Position numbers and translations under genes: made by a program
Assembly: GCF_002019855.1 (NCBI RefSeq)
Contig: NZ_CM007717.1
Location: 4,055,636-4,119,635 of the forward strand
Source: Streptomyces antibioticus
GTDB taxonomy: Bacteria > Actinomycetota > Actinomycetes > Streptomycetales > Streptomycetaceae
Direction: 5' to 3'
DNA: 64,000 bases
Part shown: positions 1 through 8,775 of the stretch, piece after piece
Layout: each line of letters begins with the position of its first letter
How positions within the stretch are numbered: the first letter of the stretch is position 1
The notes under the pieces: generated by a model
What the model was told of the DNA's origin: nothing
What the model saw: only the letters and a program-made list of their open reading frames with translations
The model's database searches: none

Positions 1-355
1 TCCGGTCCCAGAACTCCTCGTCCAGGTTGTGGTGGTCCAGGGCGTACCGCTCCGCGTACTCGGCGGCCAGCCGGGTGCGCTCGTCGAAGGCGTCGGTCGT
101 CCGCCACTCGGCCACCGCGCCGGCGAACTCCTCCTCGACCTTCAGACCGTCCCGCTCGGTCCGCCAGTCCAGGCAGAACAGACAGCCGTTGATCTGCGCG
201 ATCCGCAGCCGCGCGGCCTCGAACTCCCGCAGCCCCAGGGTCGTATGGGCGTAGACGGCCAGCGAGAAGTTCGCCGCGGCGGGACCGATGCCGGGGACCA
301 TGTCGCCCCAGACGTGCTCGATCGGGTGCTTGCCCTCGGGGATGTCGAGGTTCAT
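1..355 (-). CDS. Carboxymuconolactone decarboxylase-family (AhpD-like) protein, partial
   Basis: The gene runs off the left edge; 118 codons are visible from an ATG at 355. A strong ribosome site (AGGAGGGAG) lies just upstream. The protein has the family's redox-type motif CLFC at about residues 59-62, followed by a helix rich in Glu and Tyr (AAEYAERYAL), as in AhpD and carboxymuconolactone decarboxylase folds. Members act as alkylhydroperoxidase-like disulfide reductases or decarboxylases; the CxxC favours the redox type. It starts 65 nt after the stop of the upstream oxidoreductase on the same strand, so the two are probably cotranscribed. The substrate cannot be read from the sequence. Confidence 0.85.
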   Translation of the reverse strand, partial: MNLDIPEGKHPIEHVWGDMVPGIGPAAANFSLAVYAHTTLGLREFEAARLRIAQINGCLFCLDWRTERDGLKVEEEFAGAVAEWRTTDAFDERTRLAAEYAERYALDHHNLDEEFWDR

Positions 356-420
356 CCGGAACTCCCTCCTCCAGTACACCCGTCGGCCCGTACACACGTC
401 GGCCGACGGGGACGCCGGTG

Positions 421-1494
421 TCACTTTCCGCCGAGCCGTCCGACCGCCGGCCGCAGCGGGACGTCGAGCGCGTCGTACAGTCCGGGTTCCGCCGCCACCA
501 GCCAGTCGATCGCGCCGACCAGCCGGCCGACCGCGGTGGCGTTCCCGCCCGCGGACCGGTTCTCGCCCTCGTCGGTCGCCTCGACGGTGACCTCGATGCG
601 CGGACGGCCCTCGATGATCACCCGGTGCGCCCCGTCGCCGTGGGGCGGGGACGGCCACTCCGGGGCGCAGGACGGGTGGATCCGGGTGATGTGCTCGATG
701 ACGAGACGGGGTTCGCCGTCCACGATCCCCTGCACCTCGAAGCGCACCGCGCCCTGCGTGCCCGCCTCGAACACGCCCATGGTGCGGGTGCTCACCGTCG
801 CGTCCAGCGCGCGGCGCCGTACGGTCTCGCGGATCTCGTCGAGTTCGACCCCGAGCGCCCTGGCCATCAGCCGGATCTGCCCGCCCCACACCATGGTCGG
901 GACCGTCGGGGCGAGCATCAGCGGCTCGTAGTCCAGCGGTTGGCCCATCCCGACCAGGAACCGCACCGACTCCTCCTGCTCGTACGTGGAGTAGTCGAAG
1001 ATCTCCTGGCAGCGGACGGCGTCCACGACCGTGCCCAGGCCGCTCATCAGCAGCGGCAGGACGTCGTTGCCCCAGCCCGGGTCGACGCCGGACACGAACA
1101 GCGAGCCGCCGCCGTCGGCTATCGCGGCGAGCACCGGGTCCCGGAACTCGGGCGGTGCGTTGCGCTGGTCGTAGAGCGGATACAGCGACGGTGTGACGAC
1201 CACGGCACCGGCGCGGATCGCGGCGCCGATGTCGGCCAGCGCCCCGTCGGGCCGGATGTCGCCCGACGCCGCGTAGACCACGGCCCGGGGACGGGCGGCC
1301 AGTACGGCGTCGGTGTCGTCGGTCGCCGGGAGGCCCAACCTCCTTCCGAGGCCGCCGAGTTCGCCCGCGTCCCGGCCGACCTTCCCGGGGGTGTGGACGA
1401 GCACGGCCACGAGATCGAGCGCCGGGTGCGCCTCGACCGCGCGGATCGCCGCGCGGCCGACATTGCCGGTACCCCAGACCACCGTGGGAATCAT
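421..1494 (-). CDS. NAD(P)-dependent oxidoreductase, dihydrodipicolinate reductase-like
   Basis: This 357-aa protein opens with an N-terminal Rossmann motif, VVWGTGNVGRAAIRAV, at residues 5-20. Further on it has the SGVDPGWGNDVLP segment found in Actinobacterial DapB-like 'amine dehydrogenase' proteins (2,4-diaminopentanoate dehydrogenase type). It is longer than true DapB (about 250 aa) and lacks the DapB signature, so it is not the lysine-pathway enzyme. It heads a probable two-gene unit with the AhpD-like gene. A perfect 15-bp inverted repeat lies only 14 nt upstream of the ATG, so transcription is probably repressed by a TetR-type protein encoded elsewhere. The substrate is unknown. Confidence 0.8.
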   Translation of the reverse strand: MIPTVVWGTGNVGRAAIRAVEAHPALDLVAVLVHTPGKVGRDAGELGGLGRRLGLPATDDTDAVLAARPRAVVYAASGDIRPDGALADIGAAIRAGAVVVTPSLYPLYDQRNAPPEFRDPVLAAIADGGGSLFVSGVDPGWGNDVLPLLMSGLGTVVDAVRCQEIFDYSTYEQEESVRFLVGMGQPLDYEPLMLAPTVPTMVWGGQIRLMARALGVELDEIRETVRRRALDATVSTRTMGVFEAGTQGAVRFEVQGIVDGEPRLVIEHITRIHPSCAPEWPSPPHGDGAHRVIIEGRPRIEVTVEATDEGENRSAGGNATAVGRLVGAIDWLVAAEPGLYDALDVPLRPAVGRLGGK

Positions 1495-1508
1495 GCGCGG
1501 AGCTTAAC

Positions 1509-1523
1509 CTGACGGTCCGTCAG
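1509..1523. promoter_or_regulatory. TetR-type operator palindrome
   Basis: CTGACGG-T-CCGTCAG is a perfect 7-bp inverted repeat with a one-base centre. It sits 14 nt upstream of the oxidoreductase ATG at 1494, where a repressor would block transcription. The shape (TGACGGnCCGTCA) matches operators of several TetR-family repressors. No tetR gene is visible in the window. Confidence 0.6.
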
Positions 1524-1556
1524 TTTCCATAGTGCTGCGCTTCCTTGTGCGCCCCC

Positions 1557-2273
1557 TCAGCTCTCCGTCCCCTCCATCCCCTCCACCCTGATCCCCAGCC
1601 GCGCCGCCAGCACCGGCGCCAGGTCGAAGAGCTGACCGGCGCTGATCACCGCCCCCGCGAGCCGGTCCGCCCCCGCCGCCAGGGTGAGTTCCGTCGCGCC
1701 GCGCAGATCCACGTCCGTCAGGGTGACGCCGGTGAGGTCGGCGGACCTCAGGGCGCAGTCCACGAACTCGACCCGCTCCAGCCGGGCCCCGCCGAAGTCC
1801 GGCTCGACCAGCACACAGGACTCGAAGACGACATCCCGCAGCCGCGCCTGCCGCAGATTCAGGTAGTCGATCTTGCCGCCGCGGACCACCACCCGCTCCA
1901 GCACGGCGCCGTGGAGCTGGGTGCCGCCGAGCCGGGCGTCCACCAGCTCGACGTCCCGCAGGGTCGCCTCCGCCAGCCGGGTGCCGACGCCCCGGATGCC
2001 GGTGAGGACCGTGTCGAGCAGCCGGGCGTGGTCGAGCCGGGTCTCGTCCAGCGCGCAGCCGGTCAGCGCGCAGTCCATGAAACGGGCGCCCCCGCCGTCC
2101 TGCCCGGCCAGGTCCGTCCCGCCGAACTCCACCCCGTCGTAGTCCCCGTCGGGTTCGAGCCCGCCGCCCTCGAACGGCTCCAGCGCGGGCAGCCGCACCT
2201 CGGGCCGCCGCGCCCTCTTCACCCCGGCCGCCCTGCCCGCCCCGCCGGTCCCGCCTGCCCGTGTCCTCGCCAT
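1557..2273 (-). CDS. Pentapeptide repeat protein
   Basis: The product is 238 aa from the ATG at 2273. From about residue 45 to 200 it has repeated A(D/N)Lxx-like pentapeptides, for example FGGTDLAGQ, ARFMDCALTG, CALDETRLD and DLTGVTLTDV, which form a right-handed beta-helix. The first 30 residues are basic and low in complexity. Some pentapeptide proteins mimic DNA and protect gyrase (Qnr/MfpA type), but many have no known role. It diverges from the quinone reductase at 2403, and the SoxR-type promoter lies between them. An in-frame GTG/ATG further upstream would add about 17 residues of poor codon character; I prefer 2273. Confidence 0.8.
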   Translation of the reverse strand: MARTRAGGTGGAGRAAGVKRARRPEVRLPALEPFEGGGLEPDGDYDGVEFGGTDLAGQDGGGARFMDCALTGCALDETRLDHARLLDTVLTGIRGVGTRLAEATLRDVELVDARLGGTQLHGAVLERVVVRGGKIDYLNLRQARLRDVVFESCVLVEPDFGGARLERVEFVDCALRSADLTGVTLTDVDLRGATELTLAAGADRLAGAVISAGQLFDLAPVLAARLGIRVEGMEGTES

Positions 2274-2314
2274 GCCCCCATGCTGCACCCCGCCACTGAC
2301 AACGCCGGACGTGC

Positions 2315-2345
2315 TTGACCTCAACCAAGGTCGAGGTTGAAGAGT
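2315..2345 (+). promoter_or_regulatory. SoxR-type promoter/operator
   Basis: The -35-like hexamer TTGACC (2315-2320) is followed by a 19-nt spacer holding the dyad CCTCAACC-AA-GGTCGAGG (2319-2336, one mismatch). The -10-like AAGAGT is at 2340-2345. A 19-nt spacer with a central dyad is the hallmark of MerR/SoxR-activated promoters, and CCTCAA...TTGAGG is the SoxR box core. It reads toward the dehydrogenase at 2403. A second copy of the same design is at 54633-54663. Confidence 0.7.
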
Positions 2346-2402
2346 GGAAACCCTTCAGAGCACACCCGCCGCTGCCGGACCACACCCACAAGGGGGACCC
2401 CC

Positions 2403-3377
2403 ATGCACGCCATCCGTCTGCACACCTACGGCCCGCCCGAGAACCTCGCCTACGAGCCGGTCGAGGACCCCGAACCCGCCCCGGGCCAGGTCAGGATCGC
2501 CGTGGAGGCGGCCGGTGTGCATCTGCTCGACGCCGCCCTGCGCGAGGGCGTCAAGGGCGGCCCCGCGCCCGAGCCTGCGCCGCTGCCGACGATCCCCGGC
2601 CGCGAGGTCGCCGGTGTGGTCGACGCGCTCGGCGAGGGGACCGACCGGTCCTGGCTCGGCAAGCGGGTCGTCGCCCACCTCGGCTTCGTCCCCGGCGGGT
2701 ACGCCGAACTGGCCGTCACCGACACCGCCCGGCTGCACGAGATCCCGCCGCACCTGGACGCGGCCCACGCCGTCGCCATGATCGGCACCGGCCGGACGGC
2801 CCTCGGCATCCTCCGGCTCGCCGAGCCCGGCCCGGACACCGTCGCCGTGGTGCCCGCGGCGGCCGGCGGCATCGGCACCCTGATCGTGCAGTACGCCCGC
2901 GGCGCCGGCGCGACGGTCGTCGGGCTGGCCGGCGGCCCGGAGAAGACGGCGCTGGTCGCGGCGAACGGCGCCGACCTCGCCGTCGACTACCAGGACCCCG
3001 GCTGGCCGGACAAGGTGCGCGCCTTCCTCGGCGGCCGGGCCGCCACCGTCGTCTTCGACGGGGTCGGCGGGGACGTGGCCCGCGAGGCGGTCGGCCTGCT
3101 CGGGCCGGGCGGGCGGCACCTCGTCTTCGGCTGGTCGTCGCAGGGGCTCGGCGCCGGACAGGACGTGTTCGTCGAGGGCGTCTCCGAGTCGGCGCTCGGC
3201 CCGGCGATGCTGGAGCGGTCCGGCGGTCTGCGCGCGCTGGAGGTGCGCGCCCTCGCCGAGGCCGCCGAGGGCCGGCTCACCCCGGCCGTGCACCGCTTCC
3301 CGCTCGCCGAGGCGGCCGCCGCGCACCGCGCCCTGGAGAGCCGGGCGACGACGGGCAAGGTGGTGCTGGAGCCCTGA
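2403..3377 (+). CDS. Zinc-binding-dehydrogenase-family quinone oxidoreductase
   Basis: The 324-aa protein is a medium-chain dehydrogenase/reductase of the quinone oxidoreductase (QOR) branch. The GroES-like N-terminal half carries IPGREVAGVV (64-73), and the NADPH-binding motif AAAGGIGTL is at 152-160. The usual zinc ligands of alcohol dehydrogenases are missing, as in quinone reductases. The promoter is a SoxR-type element, so the gene is probably induced by redox-cycling compounds such as quinones or the cell's own pigmented antibiotics. In S. coelicolor a QOR-like gene (SCO4266, from memory) is a known SoxR target in this neighbourhood. The start at 2403 is preceded by a GGGGG stretch. Confidence 0.88.
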   Translation: MHAIRLHTYGPPENLAYEPVEDPEPAPGQVRIAVEAAGVHLLDAALREGVKGGPAPEPAPLPTIPGREVAGVVDALGEGTDRSWLGKRVVAHLGFVPGGYAELAVTDTARLHEIPPHLDAAHAVAMIGTGRTALGILRLAEPGPDTVAVVPAAAGGIGTLIVQYARGAGATVVGLAGGPEKTALVAANGADLAVDYQDPGWPDKVRAFLGGRAATVVFDGVGGDVAREAVGLLGPGGRHLVFGWSSQGLGAGQDVFVEGVSESALGPAMLERSGGLRALEVRALAEAAEGRLTPAVHRFPLAEAAAAHRALESRATTGKVVLEP

Positions 3378-3431
3378 GCACGGGCCCCGCACGAGGATGC
3401 GATACGCCCCGTTTCATGGTCTTCTGGCCCA

Positions 3432-4934
3432 ATGAGTGTCCCCCGGACAGGTGAACGCGCGGGTCCGGCGGCGGACCCCGATCCCCGCCGCTGGTGGGGT
3501 CTGGTGATCATCGCCCTGGCCCAGCTCATGGTCGTCCTCGACGCGACGATCGTGAACATCGCCCTGCCGTCCGCACAGCGGGCCCTGGGGATCTCCGACG
3601 GCAACCGCCAGTGGGTCATCACCGCCTACACGCTCTCCTTCGGCGGACTGCTGCTGCTCGGCGGCCGGGTCGCCGACCTGGTGGGCCGTAAACGGACGTT
3701 CGTGTTCGGGCTGATCGGCTTCGCCGCCGCGTCCGCGTTCGGCGGCGCGGCCACCACCGCGGGGATGCTGTTCGCCGCCCGCGCCCTCCAGGGCGCCTTC
3801 GCCGCCGTCCTCGCGCCGTCCGCGCTCAGCCTGCTGACGACGACGTTCACCGACCCCAGGGAGCGCGGCAAGGCGTTCGGCATCTACGGCGCGCTGGCGG
3901 GCAGCGGCGCGGCGATCGGGTTCATCGTCGGCGGACTGCTCACCGAGTACCTGAACTGGCGCTGGTGCCTGTATGTGAACGTGCCGATCGCGATCGTCGC
4001 CGTCCTCGGCGCGCTCACCCTGCTGCACGACAGCCCCGGACACCCCGCCCGCCTCGACGTGCCCGGTGTGGTGCTGGGCTGCGGCGGCCTGGTGGCGATC
4101 GTCTACGGCGTCAGCGAGGCCGAGCCGCGCGGCTGGACCGACCCGCTGGTGCTGGCCCTGTTCGCGGCCGGGATCGCGCTGCTCGTGGCGTTCGTGTGGT
4201 GGCAGCGGCGGGCGCCGGTGCCGCTGCTGCCCCTGCACATCGTCAAGGACCGCAATCGCGCGGGCTGCTTCCTGACCATGGGCCTGGCGGTCATCGGCAT
4301 GTTCGGTGTGTTCCTGTTCATGACCTACTACCTCCAGGTCATCCTGCGCTACTCGCCCGTGAAGACGGGCCTGGCCTTCCTGCCGCTGACCGTCGCGATC
4401 ATCGTCGGCTCCACGCAGATCTCCGCCCGGCTGATCAACCGTGTCCCGCCGCGCATGCTGATGGTCCCGGGCATGCTGCTGGCCTCCGGCGGCATGGTGA
4501 TCCTCACGCAGATGACCGTCGACTCCGCGTACACGAGCGAGATCCTGCCCGCGCTGCTGCTGATGGGCCTCGGCATGGGCCTGACCTTCATGCCGGTGTT
4601 CGCCACGGCCACCGCGGGGGTCGCCCCGCAGGACGCGGGCGTCACCTCGGCCACCGTCAACACCTCGCAGCAGGTGGGCGGTTCGATCGGCACGGCGCTG
4701 CTCAACACGATCGCCACCACCAGCGGCACCGCGTACATCGCGGCCCATCTCACCGACCCGGGCGGCCGCGACCTGGTCACCCGCGAGGGGATCGTGCACG
4801 GCTACACGGTCGCCCTGTGGTGGGCCGCCGGGATCATGCTGCTGGCCGGTCTGGTGGCGGGCCTGATGGTCACCACCCGCCCCCCGCAGCACGGCGTGGC
4901 GGCCCGCTCCTCGGTCCCGGAGTCGGTCGCCTGA
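3432..4934 (+). CDS. MFS drug-efflux transporter, DHA2 (14-TM) family
   Basis: The 500-aa membrane protein has the DHA2/EmrB hallmark LDATIVNIALP at about residues 36-46, motif A (GGRVADLVGRKR) after TM2, and a motif C-like stretch in TM5 (GSGAAIGFIVGGLL). About 14 hydrophobic segments can be counted. Family members are proton antiporters that export drugs, dyes or natural products from the cytoplasm. It starts 54 nt after the SoxR-linked quinone reductase on the same strand and may be cotranscribed, which would fit export of redox-active compounds. The substrate is unknown. Confidence 0.88.
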   Translation: MSVPRTGERAGPAADPDPRRWWGLVIIALAQLMVVLDATIVNIALPSAQRALGISDGNRQWVITAYTLSFGGLLLLGGRVADLVGRKRTFVFGLIGFAAASAFGGAATTAGMLFAARALQGAFAAVLAPSALSLLTTTFTDPRERGKAFGIYGALAGSGAAIGFIVGGLLTEYLNWRWCLYVNVPIAIVAVLGALTLLHDSPGHPARLDVPGVVLGCGGLVAIVYGVSEAEPRGWTDPLVLALFAAGIALLVAFVWWQRRAPVPLLPLHIVKDRNRAGCFLTMGLAVIGMFGVFLFMTYYLQVILRYSPVKTGLAFLPLTVAIIVGSTQISARLINRVPPRMLMVPGMLLASGGMVILTQMTVDSAYTSEILPALLLMGLGMGLTFMPVFATATAGVAPQDAGVTSATVNTSQQVGGSIGTALLNTIATTSGTAYIAAHLTDPGGRDLVTREGIVHGYTVALWWAAGIMLLAGLVAGLMVTTRPPQHGVAARSSVPESVA

Positions 4935-4951
4935 CGCCTCCTTCTCGGCTC

Positions 4952-6355
4952 CTACCGCCCCGCCACCCGGTCCGCGATCCGGGCCAGCCGCGACGACCCG
5001 GCGCTGTGGCGTTCGGTCTCCCGGCGGTCGGCGGCCCGGTAGGTGGCGTACATGCCCTGCACGCCCAGCCAGCGCAGCGGCTCCGGTTCCCAGCGGCGCA
5101 CCTTGTGCCCGACCCACGGCAGTCCGGTCAGCTCGGTGGGCCCGGCCGCGCCGGAGTCCAGCCGGACCAGGTCGCACAGGGTGCGTCCGGCGAGGTTGGC
5201 GGTGGCGACGCCGGAACCGACGTACCCGCCCGCCCAGCCGAGGCCGCGGGACCGGTCCAGGGTGACGGTCGCGCACCAGTCGCGGGGCACGCCCAGCACC
5301 CCCGACCAGGCGTGCGCGATCCGGACCCCGGCGAGCGCGGGGAAGAACCGGACGAGGATCTCCCGCAGCGCCTCGACCGTCGCGGGCTGCGTCCGCCCGT
5401 CGTGGTCCGTGCGCGAGCCGTAGCGGTACGGCACCCCGCGCCCGCCGAGCGCGATCCGCCCGTCGGCGGTGCGCTGGGCGTACATGTAGGCGTGCGCCAT
5501 GTCGCCCAGCGTCTCCCGTCCGTCCCAGCCGACCGACGCCCACTGGGCGTCGGTGAGCGGTTCGGTGGCGATCATCGAGGAGTTCATGGGCAGCCAGGTC
5601 CGCTTCTCGCCCTTCAGCGCGGCGGTGAACCCCTCGGTGCAGCGCAGCACGTACGGCGCCCGCACGGTCCCGTACGGCGTGACGGCCCGCCCCGCGTGGA
5701 TCTCCGTCACCGGCGTCGACTCCCGGATCTCCACGCCGAGCGCCTCGACCACGGCCGCGAGCCCCTTCACCAGCTTCACCGGATGCACCCGGGCGCCGTG
5801 CGGCGTCCAGCTCGACCCGACGGCACCCGCGACCCGCACCCGCCCGGCCGTCTCCCGGGCGCCGTACAGCTCGCGGTCCTGCTCCCCGTAGGCCAGTTCG
5901 TGCGCGTGGAAGTCCTTGAGCCGGGCGAGCTGCGCGGGCGTCCGGGCGACCTCCAGCACGCCGCCCCGGTGGACGTCGGCGTCGATGCCCTCGGCCTCCG
6001 TGACCCGTACGACCTCGCCGACGGTGTCGTTCATGGCCCGCTGGAGCCGTACGGCGGCGTCCCGGCCGTGCAGCGCGGCGTACCGGTCGCGGCCGGCGAT
6101 GCCGTTGTAGAGCCAGCCGCCGTTGCGCCCGGACGCGCCGTAACCGCAGAACCGCTGCTCCAGAAGGGTGATCCGCAGTCCGGGGTCGGCCTTCTTCAGG
6201 TAGTACGCGGTCCACAGTCCCGTGTACCCGCCACCGACGATCACGACGTCGGCGTCGGCGTCCCCGGCGAGCGGTTCCCGCACCGCCGGAAGCCCGTCGT
6301 CCGCGTACCAGAAGGAGACCCCGCCGTTCACGACCTCATGCGCCGAGCTGCTCAT
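4952..6355 (-). CDS. FAD-dependent oxidoreductase (DAO / PuuB-like family)
   Basis: The 467-aa protein has an N-terminal FAD-binding motif VVIVGGGYTGLWTAYYL at about 37-53. The segment GYGASGRNGGW follows, typical of gamma-glutamylputrescine oxidase-like members of the glycine/D-amino-acid oxidase family. These flavoenzymes oxidise amines or amino acids and release H2O2. It lies 9 nt downstream of the rhomboid-like gene on the same strand and may belong to the transcript that begins at the precursor peptide near 8946. It converges with the MFS gene, with a 17-nt gap. The substrate is not deducible. Confidence 0.85.
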   Translation of the reverse strand: MSSSAHEVVNGGVSFWYADDGLPAVREPLAGDADADVVIVGGGYTGLWTAYYLKKADPGLRITLLEQRFCGYGASGRNGGWLYNGIAGRDRYAALHGRDAAVRLQRAMNDTVGEVVRVTEAEGIDADVHRGGVLEVARTPAQLARLKDFHAHELAYGEQDRELYGARETAGRVRVAGAVGSSWTPHGARVHPVKLVKGLAAVVEALGVEIRESTPVTEIHAGRAVTPYGTVRAPYVLRCTEGFTAALKGEKRTWLPMNSSMIATEPLTDAQWASVGWDGRETLGDMAHAYMYAQRTADGRIALGGRGVPYRYGSRTDHDGRTQPATVEALREILVRFFPALAGVRIAHAWSGVLGVPRDWCATVTLDRSRGLGWAGGYVGSGVATANLAGRTLCDLVRLDSGAAGPTELTGLPWVGHKVRRWEPEPLRWLGVQGMYATYRAADRRETERHSAGSSRLARIADRVAGR

Positions 6356-6364
6356 GATCGGACG

Positions 6365-7027
6365 CTAACCCGGCCCGACGGCCCCTGTCTCCTTCGGATT
6401 CCGTACTCTTTGCCGCCCTCCGACCAGCGGATGACAGGCGAGTCCGACGAGTACGGCGACGAAGTGACCGAGGTCGGTGAAGGTCGCCCCGGCGGTCAGC
6501 GGGTAGGCGAAGAGGAGCAGCACGGCCGCGAGATACGGGTACCGCCACGGCGTCGGGATCCGGTACGTGAGCACCCCGACGACGCCCGCCAGCGCGTAGC
6601 TGACACCGACGTCGAGCGTGTGGACCGCCGACGCGGGGGCGCGCCCGTCCGCTATGGCCCACGCCAGCGCGCCCTCGCTGATCAGCGTCGCCAGCACATG
6701 CGCGGCCCCGCACACCACCAGCCACCGCACCGTCCCCAGCCAACGCTCCGCCTGCGCGTGAAAGACGGAGTACAGCACGGCGTACGGCAGCCAGGACCCG
6801 CCGCCGGTCCACATGGCACTGGCGGCCAGCACCCGTACGGGGTGCGTGGACAGCTCATGGATGTTGGTGGACCGCCGCCGCAGGAACTCGTGCTCGAACG
6901 CGGGGGACATGTGATGCACGGCGACGGTGGTGGCGCACAGGATCCCCAGCCACAGGTAGGTCCCGGGGGCACTGCGGACATAGGCCCACACGGCCGACCG
7001 GGCCTGGGAGATTCGGGGCCCCTTCAC
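6365..7027 (-). CDS. Rhomboid-like integral membrane protein
   Basis: The 220-aa protein starts with GTG and has about six hydrophobic segments. The second region carries LYSVFHAQAERWLG, the fourth contains DVGVSYALAGVVG at the place of the rhomboid GxSG loop, and the last contains DLGHFVAVLVG, where a catalytic His would sit. The Ser is in a GVSYA context rather than strict GxSG, so protease activity is uncertain. Streptomyces genomes carry many such 'rhomboid-like' proteins. It begins 40 nt after the HExxH gene stop on the same strand, so it may be part of the peptide-modification operon. Confidence 0.7.
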   Translation of the reverse strand: MKGPRISQARSAVWAYVRSAPGTYLWLGILCATTVAVHHMSPAFEHEFLRRRSTNIHELSTHPVRVLAASAMWTGGGSWLPYAVLYSVFHAQAERWLGTVRWLVVCGAAHVLATLISEGALAWAIADGRAPASAVHTLDVGVSYALAGVVGVLTYRIPTPWRYPYLAAVLLLFAYPLTAGATFTDLGHFVAVLVGLACHPLVGGRQRVRNPKETGAVGPG

Positions 7028-7067
7028 AGGGGCCAGTATCCGTCGGGCGCCCGCGGGTCACCTGCGC

Positions 7068-8771
7068 TCAGCCGAGCCGCCGCCCCAGCTCCAGCGGGTC
7101 CGATCCCTGGTTCCCGAGCCGCGCGTACAGGGCGAGGGCGCGTTCGGGCGCGGCGAGGAGAGCCTCGCCCGCCGGGTCGCCCGTGGCGTGGGCCGCCAGC
7201 GCCAGGCCCGTCCAGCTCTCGGGGTCGCCGTCGCCGCGGACGATACGGTCCCGGAACGCCTCCAGCGCCTCCGCCGTACGGCCCGTGACCAGGGCGACGT
7301 CCTCGGGCCGGGCCCCTTCGACGACGGCGCCCGGGTCGTCGTCCAGCCCGGTCAGGCCCTCCGGATCGGCCAGGAGGCGGCGCAGCAGGACCGCCCGGGT
7401 GTCCAGGCCGCGGGTGGGCCGGCCGGGCACGAGGGCGGGCGGTGACGTGCCGCGCTCCAGGGACCCGGCGTCGGCGTCGGCCGTCCGGGGGTCGGGGCGC
7501 AGATGGTAGGCGCGCCAGGTCGCCCGGTGGTCGCGGGCGGCGAGGTCGGCCGCGGCCCGGACGCGGGGATCGACCGGTTCGGACAGCCAGGGCGTGAGCC
7601 GCTCGGTCAGCTCGGCGACGAGACGCCGCCCTAGATCGGTCAGACCGCCGTCCCCCGCAAGTGCCCTCAGCGCGTACGCCGTCTGCGCCCGCCACAGGGC
7701 GAACTCGAAACGCCCCAGCGGGTGTTCGCGCCGCCGCCAGAACCCGGTGACCCCATGGAAGGCGTACACGCCCTGCAACAGCCCCCCGAGCGGCCGCGGG
7801 TCGTCGCGCCAGGGGGCGTAGTGCAGCCGGCTGCCGGGGTCGTCGTGGAGGGTGAACAGGTGCATGAGCGCGCTGAGTTTGTTGTGCTGGAACTCGTGCA
7901 CCAGGGTCGAGGCGAACTGTTCGGCGTCGTCCGGGACCGAGGCCAGCGCGGCCCCGAAGGCGTCGCCGGAGGAGGCGCTGTGCGGCCGGAAGCGTTCGGT
8001 GCGCGGCCGGGGTACGACCACGGACAGCCCCCGGGCCAGCGCGTCCGCCTCCTCCGCACCGGTCTCGCGCAGCACCCGCCAGGCCCCGGCGAACAGTTCC
8101 CGCCAGTCGTCGGCGGAGCCGAGCGGCTCGGGCGCGGCGGGTCCGCGCAGCGCGCGGTAGGGGTCGAGGTCGTCGAGGAGCAGCGCGCAGCCGTCGGCGC
8201 GCAGGGCGGTCGGCGTGTGCCAGCCGGGCCCGGGGACGTCCCGCCCGGCGACGGTGACCCGCCCGGCGCCGTCACCGGCCACCTCGGCGACACCCCAGCC
8301 GTGCCCACCGCCCCCTTCGGGCAGCCGCAGCGCCCCGACGAGCGGCAGGACCACCCACCCGTCCCGGACGGGGACGTCGGTGCGGAACGCGATCCCGGCG
8401 AGGACGGCCGCGCTCGCGGCGAGGGCGTGCAGATGCCCGGTGTGCACCCACAGCGGCGCCTCGTCCGTGGCGCTGCCGCGCAGCCGGCGCAGGGTGTGCG
8501 CGGCCCAGACGCCGACCGCCGGATACGCCAGCACCCGTTCCGCCGCCCGTGCGTCGGCCGTCCAGGCCCGGGTCAGCAGCCGCCAGCCGTCGCCGGGCGG
8601 CGGCAACGGCCCGGCCCGCCCGGCGGGCGCGGCGTCCAGCACGGCCCGTACGACGAGCAGCCGCCAACTGCGCTCCCCGGCCCGCAGCTCCTCCACCGCC
8701 GTACTCCCGCCCCCACCGCCGAGCAGCGCGGCGAGGGTCTCGGGGGCGAGGGCGTGGGACGGCGTCCGCAT
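7068..8771 (-). CDS. Stand-alone HExxH putative peptide hydroxylase, copy 1
   Basis: The 567-aa protein belongs to the 'HEXXH motif domain' family found beside FxSxx-COOH peptides. The motif HEFQH is at 292-296. Downstream is a block shared with copy 2: YAPWRDDPRP, GLLQGVYAF and FW (318-345). In fused radical SAM proteins this domain (alphaKG-HExxH) has been reported to be an Fe(II)/2-oxoglutarate enzyme that beta-hydroxylates peptide residues; here no radical SAM part is present. It starts 4 nt after the stop of the 56-aa peptide gene, with a GAGG site inside that gene's end, so the two are translationally coupled. The C-terminal 140 residues resemble a helical TPR-like tail. Peptide hydroxylation is inferred, not shown. 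Confidence 0.8.
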   Translation of the reverse strand: MRTPSHALAPETLAALLGGGGGSTAVEELRAGERSWRLLVVRAVLDAAPAGRAGPLPPPGDGWRLLTRAWTADARAAERVLAYPAVGVWAAHTLRRLRGSATDEAPLWVHTGHLHALAASAAVLAGIAFRTDVPVRDGWVVLPLVGALRLPEGGGGHGWGVAEVAGDGAGRVTVAGRDVPGPGWHTPTALRADGCALLLDDLDPYRALRGPAAPEPLGSADDWRELFAGAWRVLRETGAEEADALARGLSVVVPRPRTERFRPHSASSGDAFGAALASVPDDAEQFASTLVHEFQHNKLSALMHLFTLHDDPGSRLHYAPWRDDPRPLGGLLQGVYAFHGVTGFWRRREHPLGRFEFALWRAQTAYALRALAGDGGLTDLGRRLVAELTERLTPWLSEPVDPRVRAAADLAARDHRATWRAYHLRPDPRTADADAGSLERGTSPPALVPGRPTRGLDTRAVLLRRLLADPEGLTGLDDDPGAVVEGARPEDVALVTGRTAEALEAFRDRIVRGDGDPESWTGLALAAHATGDPAGEALLAAPERALALYARLGNQGSDPLELGRRLG

Positions 8772-8775
8772 CCGG

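Noticed and set aside
3414..7288. Several 900-1100 aa open frames overlapping the MFS, DAO and rhomboid-like genes
   Set aside because: They are read-through frames in GC-rich DNA, rich in Arg, Pro and Gly. They contain no domains and overlap clear genes on the opposite strand or in another frame.
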